From the NCBI GenBank assembly GCA_027353565.1, contig DAIEHO010000295.1, positions 1 through 6,066 of the forward strand: a stretch of DNA of 6,066 nucleotides. The letters run 5' to 3'. Numbering within the stretch: the first letter of the stretch is position 1; the number at the start of each line of letters is the position of its first letter. A model generated the notes under the pieces. That model searched no databases. It was not told where the DNA came from and saw only the letters and a program-made list of their open reading frames with translations. This DNA comes from Propionibacteriaceae bacterium (lineage in GTDB: Bacteria; Actinomycetota; Actinomycetes; Propionibacteriales; Propionibacteriaceae). The position numbers and the translations under genes were made by a program. Shown here one piece after another: positions 1 to 6,066 of the stretch.

Positions 1-219
1 GTTGATGCGACCGGCCCCGGCATGCCGAAGCATGCCGACGAGCGCAGTGACCCCGACGACGAACAACGACGACGTGATGGCGTGACTCGGGTCCATGCCC
101 AGCACGTACGTGAGGATCGGGACCGTGAGGATGGACCCGCCACCTCCGAGCAGCCCGAGGCTCACCCCGATGAGGATCGAGAGGACGAGCGTGAGCACCA
201 ACGGAAGAGTGATCGCCAT
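1..219 (-). CDS. TauE/SafE family membrane exporter, N-terminal part (runs off window edge)
   Basis: The first 73 codons of an integral membrane protein are present; the rest lies beyond base 1. The family (TauE/SafE, formerly DUF81) moves sulfite, sulfoacetate and related sulfur anions across the cytoplasmic membrane and is usually about 250 residues long. Visible features are a hydrophobic first helix (about residues 4-22), the glycine-rich GLLGGGGS turn (22-29) followed by LTVPIL, which is the family's N-terminal signature, and a second hydrophobic segment (about 48-64) after DPSHA. The ATG at 219-217 lies 5 nt after the rhodanese stop codon. No clear Shine-Dalgarno sequence precedes it, so translation is probably coupled to the upstream gene. 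Position behind a persulfide dioxygenase-like gene and a rhodanese suggests sulfite export after persulfide oxidation. Family assignment is firm; the substrate is inferred from context. Confidence 0.9.
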   Translation of the reverse strand, partial: MAITLPLVLTLVLSILIGVSLGLLGGGGSILTVPILTYVLGMDPSHAITSSLFVVGVTALVGMLRHAGAGRIN

Positions 220-224
220 GCCGC

Positions 225-521
225 TCAGACCGTCGGCAGACCGGCGGACTGCCAGGCGAGCATCCCGCCCGCCATGTTGTCACAGGAGTAGCCGGCCGCA
301 GTGAGCAGCTGCGTGGCGACGCCGCTGCGGTTGCCGCTCCGGCAGACGGCCACCACAGGACGGTGCCGGTCCAGCTCACCCAGCCTCTCGCCGAGCCGGC
401 CCAGAGGGATGTGCACGCATCCCGGGATGCGTCCCTGCGCCACCTCGTGGTCCTCGCGCACGTCGACGACCTGGGCGACCTGGAGGCGCTCGAAGGCCTC
501 GTGAACAGTGATGTCAGGCAA
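225..521 (-). CDS. Single-domain rhodanese (sulfurtransferase)
   Basis: A 98-residue stand-alone rhodanese, the usual size for the one-domain type, likely cytoplasmic since no signal peptide or membrane segment is seen. Such enzymes carry sulfane sulfur as a cysteine persulfide and pass it to thiol or cyanide acceptors. Visible motifs are VVDVRE (18-23), the RIPGCVHIPLG substrate-side segment (31-41), and the active-site loop CRSGNR (60-65) with catalytic Cys60, followed by the C-terminal NMAGGMLAW (82-90) typical of the fold. The start is TTG at 521-519. It is chosen because AAAGGAG (535-529) sits exactly 7 nt upstream, and no ATG or GTG lies earlier than the first conserved strand. The gene overlaps the last 8 nt of the upstream metallo-beta-lactamase/rhodanese gene and is followed 5 nt later by the exporter, so the three form one operon. 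Its exact sulfur acceptor is unknown. Confidence 0.93.
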   Translation of the reverse strand: MPDITVHEAFERLQVAQVVDVREDHEVAQGRIPGCVHIPLGRLGERLGELDRHRPVVAVCRSGNRSGVATQLLTAAGYSCDNMAGGMLAWQSAGLPTV

Positions 522-1919
522 CGTTCAGCTCCTTTGAGGACTCGTACTCGAGCCACGCGGCGTAGCTGCCGTCGAGCTCCACGACGTCGTACCCTGCGCG
601 GCGCAGCGCACTCGAGGCAACGCTGTTGCGCACTCCGCTCTGACAGTACGTCACGATCGTTCCGGAGGCGGGCAGCCCATCCAGGCGCCACATCACGCGC
701 CCGCCACTCAGCTGGACCGCTCCGGGGATGTGGCCCGACTCGTGCTCCGTACGGTTGCGCACGTCGAGCAGGACGGCGCGCTCGGTGCTCTCGAGCTGCT
801 CCGGGCCGATCACGGCGGGCACCTCGAGCGGCAAGCCGTCGATGGTCGTCGTGAAGCCGATCACGGTGTCGATCCCGACCCGAACGACATGGTCGCGGAA
901 CTCGCGGGCCGTCGCCTCGTTCGGCGCGAGCACGACGAGCGGGCGGTGCTCCCGCTCCGGGTCGTACACCCACGCGCCGTAGCTGGCCGCCTTCTCGACG
1001 CCCGGGACGTTGAGGGAGCGAGCGACCGTACCCGCGTGCACCTCCGAGTTGTGCCGGGTGTCGACGAAGATCACCTCGTCGGCGGCGAGCCGCTCGGCGA
1101 GGGTCTCGGAGTCGAGCTCGACGAGGTCCGACGGCTCACCCATCACCGCCGGGCCCACCCTGTTCTGCCGCTTCATGCGCGCGAAGTACGCGTGGGCGTC
1201 GGGCTGCCCGTCGAGCAGCGCACGAACGAAGCCCTCCTCGTCCTGGTCGCGCAGGTAGCCGGCCCACCAGGCGTTCTCGCGCTCATAGCCGACGGTCGTC
1301 GAGGCGATGGCACCGAGCGCCTTCCCGCACGCGCTGCCGGCGCCGTGGGCGGGCAGGACCTGGACGTAGTCGGGAAGGGTCACGAACTCGTCGCGGAGAC
1401 TCTCGAAGAGCTGGTGCGCCCCCGCGAACCTCGTGTCGACCCCACCCGCCGCCTCGTCGAGAAGATCCGGTCGACCCAGGTCGCCGACGAAGACGAAGTC
1501 ACCCGAGAGGAGGTACCCGGGCCTGTCGCTGAAGGCCCCGTCCGTCACGAGGAAGGACAGGTGCTCAGGCGTGTGCCCCGGCGTGTGCCTGGCCTCGATG
1601 GTGAGGTTGCCGATGGTGAGCGCATCCCCGTGACGGAGTCGCTCGGCCTCGAACTCGTACTGCCAGTCCTCCCCGCCCTCGGCGGAGACGTACACCGTGG
1701 CCCCCGTGGCAGCCGCCAGCTCAGGCTGCCCGACAGGTAGTCGGCGTGGATGTGGGTCTCGGTCACTGCAACGATCCGCATGCCCTTGCGCGCGGCAAGG
1801 TCGAGGTACGGGGTGAGGTCGCGCCGCGGGTCGACGACGATCGCCTCTCCCTTGGCCTGGCAGCCGATGACGTAGCTGGCCTGCGCCAGATCTTCGTCAT
1901 AGATACGTTCGAGCAGCAT
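514..1919 (-). pseudogene. Persulfide dioxygenase-like metallo-beta-lactamase with two rhodanese domains, frameshifted
   Basis: Two minus-strand frames together make one protein of about 468 residues. The first runs from the ATG at 1919 to about 1725 and ends ...HADYLSGS. The second picks up as [12 protein letters not shown] from 1722 down to the TGA at 514. One base is missing between them; adding it restores the expected SGSRELAAATG. The metallo-beta-lactamase domain (1 to about 250) carries [10 protein letters not shown] (H56, H58, D60), HTPGHTPEH (H112, H116) and SGDFVFVGDLGRPD (D141, D147), as in ETHE1-type iron persulfide dioxygenases that turn glutathione- or low-molecular-weight-thiol persulfide into sulfite plus thiol. 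A degenerate rhodanese domain (about 265-365) has LAPNEAT where the catalytic cysteine loop would be. A second rhodanese (about 373-460) keeps CQSGVRN with Cys426. As written, the first frame runs on to a stop at 1547-1545 and gives a 124-residue truncated product. It could be a true pseudogene or a sequencing error; domains outside the break are intact, which favours a very recent lesion or an error. It is the first gene of the sulfur operon. Confidence 0.85.
529..535 (-). promoter_or_regulatory. Ribosome binding site deciding the TTG start of the rhodanese
   Basis: Minus-strand AAAGGAG lies 7 nt before the TTG at 521. It falls inside the last codons of the upstream gene (the AAGGAG encodes part of the SSKELNVA tail). 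This strong site supports the unusual TTG start and would also let the rhodanese be translated independently of the frameshifted gene ahead of it. Confidence 0.8.
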
Positions 1920-1923
1920 CTGG

Positions 1924-1929
1924 CCTCCT
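1924..1929 (-). promoter_or_regulatory. Ribosome binding site of the metallo-beta-lactamase/rhodanese gene
   Basis: A perfect AGGAGG on the minus strand sits 4 nt before the ATG at 1919. The spacing is slightly short, but the site is strong and fixes the start at 1919. Confidence 0.75.
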
Positions 1930-1945
1930 AGCGGTCCGGTCAGTG

Positions 1946-1962
1946 ATACCCCTTAGGGGTAT
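1946..1962 (-). promoter_or_regulatory. CsoR/CstR-type operator, downstream site
   Basis: A perfect 17-bp inverted repeat with one central base: ATACCCCT-T-AGGGGTAT. The ATACCC/GGGTAT half sites with a G/C tract are the pattern bound by CsoR-family repressors, including the persulfide-sensing CstR branch that controls rhodanese/TauE/persulfide dioxygenase operons. It lies between the predicted transcription start (about 1968) and the ribosome binding site. A repressor bound here would block initiation or early elongation. The regulator gene is not in the window, so the binding protein is inferred. Confidence 0.75.
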
Positions 1963-1974
1963 GTAGGTGCGCCA

Positions 1975-2002
1975 AGTATATATACCCAATGGGGTATCAC
2001 AA
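1975..2002 (-). promoter_or_regulatory. Candidate promoter of the sulfur operon
   Basis: On the minus strand, TTGTGA (2002-1997, 4 of 6 matches to TTGACA) and TATACT (1980-1975, 5 of 6 matches to TATAAT) are separated by 16 nt. Transcription would start near 1968, giving a leader of about 50 nt before the ATG at 1919. The spacer is almost exactly filled by the second CsoR/CstR-type palindrome, which fits repression by blocking sigma-factor contacts. The run of TATATATA just upstream of the -10 makes the exact hexamer slightly uncertain. Confidence 0.6.
1982..1997 (-). promoter_or_regulatory. CsoR/CstR-type operator, in the promoter spacer
   Basis: The inverted repeat ATACCC-AATG-GGGTAT (16 bp) shares its half sites with the palindrome at 1946-1962; the two centres are about 35 bp apart, close to three and a half helical turns. 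It lies between the -35 and -10 elements of the predicted promoter. Two copies of the same rare AT-flanked G/C-tract palindrome in under 60 bp of a GC-rich genome are very unlikely to be chance. Confidence 0.75.
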
Positions 2003-2033
2003 GACCGTCAGCTGAACGGACGAGGACGCACGA

Positions 2034-2062
2034 ACGCCCGGCCCCACCAAGGGACCGGGCGT
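2034..2062 (-). terminator. Terminator after ilvC
   Basis: The inverted repeat ACGCCCGG (2062-2055 on the minus strand) and CCGGGCGT (2041-2034) forms an 8-bp GC-rich stem around a 13-nt loop that can pair further (CCC with GGG). It starts 14 nt after the ilvC stop and is followed only by TTCGTG rather than a run of U's, as is common in actinobacteria. It separates the ilv operon from the sulfur operon promoter. Confidence 0.7.
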
Positions 2063-2076
2063 CTGCGCGTGAGGCT

Positions 2077-3682
<1,606 letters not shown>

Positions 3683-3686
<4 letters not shown>

Positions 3687-5437
3687 AGCTCCTCCTCATC
3701 CCACGCCGGAGCGAGGTCCTTCGCGACCTTGATGTCGCTGTTCGACGTGCCCGCGGCCACCATCGGCCACACCATCGCGTCCTTGTGCACGAGGAAGTCG
3801 ATGACGACCGGCTTGTCGTTGATCTCGAGCGCCTGCTTGATCACCATGTCGACCTCGGCCGGCGTCTCGGCCCGCAGCCCCACACAGCCCATGGCCTCGG
3901 CGAGCTTGACGAAGTCCGGGATACGCCACGAGTGGAGGTCGGTGTTCGAGTGACGGCCGTTGTAGAACAGCGTCTGCCACTGGCGCACCATCCCGAGCGA
4001 CTCGTTGTTGATGATCGCGATCTTGATGGGGATGTCGTTGAGCGCGCACGTGACGAGCTCCTGGTTCGTCATCTGGAAGCAGCCGTCGCCGTCGATCCCC
4101 CACACCACCGAGTCGGGCTTGCCGACCTTGGCCCCCATGGCCGCCGGGACGCAGTAGCCCATGGTCCCCGCGCCTCCGGACGTGAGCCACTTGTGCGGCA
4201 GCTGGTGGGGCAGGAAGTGAGCGGCCCACATCTGGTGCTGGCCGACGCCGGTCGCGAAGATCGTGTCGGGACCACTGAGCTCACCGATCCGCTTGATGAC
4301 CTCCTGCGGCAGCAGGTAGTCGTCGCTCGGGTCCCCGGCGTCTGTCGGGTAACGCTCCTTGAGGCTCGTGAGGAAGGTGACCCATGGCTGCAGGTCCTGC
4401 AGGGTCTCGTGCTCGAGCTCCTGGATCAGCTGGGCCATCATGAGCTTCGCATCGCCGACGATCGGCAGGTCTGCCTCGCGGTTCTTGCCGATCTCGGCCG
4501 GGTCGATGTCGCAGTGGATGACCTTCGCGTCCGGGGCGAACGTCGACAGCTGCCCGGTGACCCGGTCGTCGAAGCGCATGCCGAGCGCGATGAAGAGGTC
4601 GCACCGCTGGAGCGCGCCCACAGCGGCCACAGTGCCGTGCATGCCGGGCATGCCCATGTTCAGCGGGTGGGAGTCGGGGAACATGCCGCGAGCCATGAGC
4701 GTCGTCACCACCGGGATGCCGGTCTTGGCGACGAGCTCAGCGAGCTCCGCGCCACCGTCGGCCTTGCTGACGCCGCCACCGATGACCAGGACGGGTCGCG
4801 AGGCTTCGCCGATCATCTTCGCCGCCTGCTGCACCTGCCGCGTGTGCGGACGGATCGTCGGCCTGTAGCCGGGAAGGTCGACCTCGCCGGTCCACTGGAA
4901 CGTCGTCTTCGCGGACAGTGCGTCCTTGCTGATGTCGACGAGCACCGGCCCAGGACGTCCCGTGCTGGCGATCTCGAACGCCGCCGCGATCGCCGCGGGG
5001 ATGCCCGCCGGGTCGGTGATCAGGAAGTTGTGCTTGGTGATCGGGAACGTGATGCCCCGGATGTCGGCTTCCTGGAAGGCATCGGTGCCGATGGAGGCGG
5101 AGTTCACCTGCCCGGTGATCGCCACGATCGGCACGGAGTCCATGTACGCGTCGGCGAGGCCCGTCACGAGGTTCGTGGCGCCGGGCCCGGAGGTGGCCAT
5201 GCAGACCCCCACCTTGCCGGTCGCCACCGCGTATCCCTCCGCAGCGTGCGCGGCGCCCTGTTCGTGCCGGACGAGGATGTGCCGGACCGCAGAGTCGAAC
5301 AACGGGTCGTAGGCGGGCAGGATCGCTCCACCGGGGATGCCGAAGATGACCTCTACGCCGACGGCCTCCAGTGACGCGACCAGGGACTGGGCCCCCGTCA
5401 TGATCTGCGTGCTGTCGGAGAGGACTGTGTTGGTCAT
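3683..5437 (-). CDS. ilvB: Acetolactate synthase catalytic (large) subunit
   Basis: A 584-residue thiamine-diphosphate- and FAD-dependent enzyme that condenses two pyruvates to 2-acetolactate, or pyruvate with 2-oxobutyrate, the committed step to valine, leucine and isoleucine. The N-terminal ThDP domain has [13 protein letters not shown] (32-44) and [14 protein letters not shown] (57-70) with catalytic Glu59, plus the SGPGATN motif (83-89). The central FAD-binding domain includes MGMPGMHG (261-268) and [12 protein letters not shown] (284-295). The C-terminal ThDP domain has the metal/diphosphate motif from GDG (450-452) to NN (477-478), with Mg ligands D451 and N478. It ends with the conserved KDAMVWPMV segment. 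No key residue is missing and length is normal. The ATG at 5437 follows GAGGAG (5449-5444) at 6 nt. Expression is predicted to be controlled by the leader attenuator immediately upstream. Confidence 0.98.
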
Positions 5438-5443
5438 CTCTCG

Positions 5444-5449
5444 CTCCTC
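5444..5449 (-). promoter_or_regulatory. Ribosome binding site of ilvB
   Basis: Minus-strand GAGGAG ends 6 nt before the ATG at 5437. It lies downstream of the attenuator's U-tract, so ilvB is only translated from read-through transcripts. Confidence 0.75.
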
Positions 5450-5492
5450 GGGTCGTAGGTCGCTGCTGAGTGGGTCACTGTGCGAGCTTCAT

Positions 5493-5526
5493 AAAAAAAC
5501 CCCCGCTGCCGGTCGGCAGGCGAGGG
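5493..5526 (-). terminator. Attenuator terminator in the ilvB leader
   Basis: On the minus strand a stem CTGCCG (5519-5514), loop AC, CGGCAG (5511-5506) extends outward through CCCTC pairing with GGGGG (5526-5522 with 5504-5500) across a small internal loop. It is followed at once by seven T's (5499-5493). This is the only textbook intrinsic terminator in the window. It lies 56 nt before the ilvB start, downstream of a leader peptide and upstream of the operon. It therefore cannot serve the previous gene, which has its own terminator at 5701-5722; it is best read as an attenuator. Confidence 0.88.
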
Positions 5527-5527
5527 T

Positions 5528-5560
5528 GCGTGTCGCGGGCCACGATGGCCACCGACACGC
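5528..5560 (-). promoter_or_regulatory. Leader hairpin of the ilvB attenuator
   Basis: The 8-bp arms GCGTGTCG (5560-5553) and CGACACGC (5535-5528) enclose a 2x2 internal loop and a 5-bp inner stem GGCCA/TGGCC with loop TCG. It begins 2 nt after the leader peptide stop codon, within reach of a ribosome sitting on that stop. Part of its left arm (5556-5548) can instead pair with 5521-5512, the left side of the terminator, as GTCGG/CCGAC plus GGC/GCC. That gives a mutually exclusive candidate antiterminator. The inverted repeat is seen directly; the switching role is inferred and no folding energies were computed. Confidence 0.7.
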
Positions 5561-5562
5561 TG

Positions 5563-5586
5563 TCAAAGTACGAGCACGTTACGCAC
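5563..5586 (-). CDS. ilvB leader peptide (fMRNVLVL)
   Basis: A seven-codon reading frame starting with GTG at 5586 encodes M-R-N-V-L-V-L and stops with TGA at 5565-5563. Four consecutive branched-chain codons (GTG CTC GTA CTT) come directly before the stop, 2 nt ahead of a strong hairpin and about 35 nt ahead of an intrinsic terminator for ilvB. This is what a translational sensor of charged Val/Leu tRNA looks like; leader-peptide attenuation of ilv operons is established in actinobacteria such as Corynebacterium. With the predicted promoter, transcription would start at or next to this GTG, so the peptide may be translated leaderless. An in-frame ATG at 5604 would give a 13-residue form (MGESERVRNVLVL), but it has no ribosome binding site and overlaps the promoter spacer. 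If a promoter lies further upstream, GGGAG near 5600 could serve the GTG start. Confidence 0.7.
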   Translation of the reverse strand: MRNVLVL

Positions 5587-5592
5587 GCGCTC

Positions 5593-5622
5593 ACTTTCTC
5601 CCATGGGGCGGGGACGTGTCAA
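5593..5622 (-). promoter_or_regulatory. Candidate ilvBNC promoter
   Basis: A perfect TTGACA (5622-5617) is followed after 18 nt by GAAAGT (5598-5593), which keeps the most conserved -10 positions (second A and final T) but matches TATAAT at only 3 of 6. The next 6 nt lead to 5586, the G of the leader peptide GTG. The -10 is weak, and a spacer of 17 with AGAAAG is possible. The position, between the upstream gene's terminator and the leader peptide, is right for the operon. Confidence 0.55.
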
Positions 5623-5700
5623 AACCCGGGTCCGAGTGCTGGGACGGCCACGCTCCGCCATCGGGATCCGGCGTGGGGATGCAGCGTCCGGACGCAGAAA

Positions 5701-5722
5701 GGGGCGGCCCGCAGGCCGCCCC
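5701..5722 (-). terminator. Terminator of the upstream membrane-protein gene
   Basis: A perfect 9-bp stem, GGGGCGGCC (5722-5714) with GGCCGCCCC (5709-5701) around a TGCG loop, is followed on the minus strand by TTTCTG. It lies 42 nt after the stop codon at 5765. The GC-only stem and short T-run are typical for high-GC bacteria. It insulates the ilv promoter from upstream transcription. Confidence 0.85.
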
Positions 5723-5764
5723 TTGTGCAGTTGCTCGTCGTACAGCTGTTCGGGTGGTGTCAGC

Positions 5765-6066
5765 TCACTTCGCCAGAACGGCCTCGGCCGCGGCGACGGC
5801 GTCCGTGTGAACGGAGAGCTTGTTCTTGAAGACGGTGAACGAGAGCGCCAGCAGGACGACGCCGACGACCAGCGCGATGACCCCGGCCCACAGGGCGATG
5901 GTGCCGATGAGCCAGAACGCGTACGCGGTCAGGAGCATCGTGCGGAGGGTGTCACCCTGGAAGAGCGTGTTGCGAAGCGCGGTGTACGCGGCCTTCTGCG
6001 CGGTGTCGCTCGTGGCGCTGACCACGCCGCCGATGCCCGAGTAGTTGCACTTGTCCGCCGGGACCG
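5765..6066 (-). CDS. Small membrane protein of unknown function, C-terminal part (start beyond window)
   Basis: An open frame enters from the right edge and ends at the TGA at 5765-5767; the last 99 or so residues are visible. A GTG at 6025 could be called as a start, but the frame stays open to 6066 with plausible residues (PADKCNYSGIGG) before it, so the true start is probably outside. The visible part has a hydrophilic stretch rich in Thr and Ala (SATSDTAQKAAYTALRNTLFQGDTLR, given here in shortened form: starts SATSD, ends GDTLR), then about 35 hydrophobic residues from MLLTAYAFW to LSFTVF, enough for one long or two tightly packed membrane helices. It then has KNK and an alanine-rich soluble tail ending AVLAK. 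I do not recognise the family. It is followed by its own terminator, so it is not part of the ilv operon. Confidence 0.75.
   Translation of the reverse strand, partial: VPADKCNYSGIGGVVSATSDTAQKAAYTALRNTLFQGDTLRTMLLTAYAFWLIGTIALWAGVIALVVGVVLLALSFTVFKNKLSVHTDAVAAAEAVLAK

Noticed and set aside
1711..1735. Programmed -1 ribosomal frameshift as explanation for the split metallo-beta-lactamase/rhodanese gene
   Set aside because: No slippery heptamer (X XXY YYZ) is present at the junction and no obvious stimulatory element stands out; a deleted base or sequence error is simpler.
730..1740. A 336-codon open frame on the plus strand over the metallo-beta-lactamase/rhodanese gene
   Set aside because: Same kind of GC-bias shadow; the minus strand carries clear catalytic motifs across the whole stretch.
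3785..5374. A 529-codon open frame on the plus strand, antisense to ilvB
   Set aside because: It mirrors ilvB almost exactly, is made of repetitive Arg/Asp/Val/His-rich sequence with no recognisable domain, and arises from the strong third-position GC bias of the real gene.
5561..5566. A second TTGACA on the minus strand inside the ilv leader, as a -35 element
   Set aside because: No -10-like sequence lies 16-19 nt downstream; that region is the GC-rich leader hairpin, and the hexamer overlaps the leader peptide's stop.
5475..5594. A 39-codon minus-strand frame starting GTG at 5594 with a Val-Ser-Val-Ala-Ile-Val-Ala run, as an alternative leader peptide
   Set aside because: It runs through the attenuator hairpin and its U-tract, has GGGAG only 3 nt before its start, and would keep the terminator open under all conditions. 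The MRNVLVL frame has denser regulatory codons and ends at the right place. Kept as a weaker alternative.
5648..5676. CCACGC/GCGTGG inverted repeat upstream of the ilv promoter
   Set aside because: Six-bp arms around a 17-nt unpaired interior give a weak structure, common in GC-rich spacers.

Overview
The window comes from a high-GC actinobacterium (Actinomycetota). The evidence is strong G/C bias at third codon positions, GTG and TTG starts, compact ilvB-ilvN-ilvC order with a 4-nt GTGA overlap, and terminators with short or no U-tracts. Genus cannot be fixed from the sequence alone; Propionibacteriales or Micrococcales is a guess. Every gene I can support lies on the minus strand, so transcription runs from high to low coordinates.

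Right edge (5765-6066): the C-terminal part of a small membrane protein of unknown function, followed by a strong GC-rich terminator (5701-5722). Next comes a 327-nt gene-free stretch (5438-5764) that is not empty. It holds a candidate promoter with a perfect TTGACA -35, a tiny leader peptide ending Val-Leu-Val-Leu-stop, a large hairpin directly after that stop, and an intrinsic terminator with seven U's just before ilvB. This is the layout of a translation-coupled transcription attenuator for branched-chain amino acid genes.

Centre (2077-5437): ilvB (acetolactate synthase catalytic subunit), ilvN (its ACT-domain regulatory subunit) and ilvC (class I ketol-acid reductoisomerase). Together they encode the first two steps of valine/isoleucine synthesis, pyruvate (or pyruvate plus 2-oxobutyrate) to acetohydroxy acid to dihydroxy acid. 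The operon ends at a hairpin at 2034-2062.

Left part (1-2003): a second operon for reactive sulfur handling. A promoter at 1975-2002 is embedded in two CsoR/CstR-type palindromes (ATACCC...GGGTAT). It drives a persulfide dioxygenase-like metallo-beta-lactamase/double-rhodanese gene, a single-domain rhodanese, and a TauE/SafE-type anion exporter cut by the window edge. The implied pathway is oxidation of persulfide sulfur to sulfite, sulfane sulfur transfer by rhodanese, and export of sulfite, induced by sulfide/persulfide through a CsoR-family repressor that is not in the window. The first gene carries a one-base frameshift just after its metal-binding motif, so as written it is broken or mis-sequenced.

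No tRNA, rRNA, CRISPR array, insertion sequence or integrase is visible. Most of the window is ordinary. The points worth attention are the frameshift, the paired operators around the promoter, and the short, possibly leaderless, ilv leader peptide.
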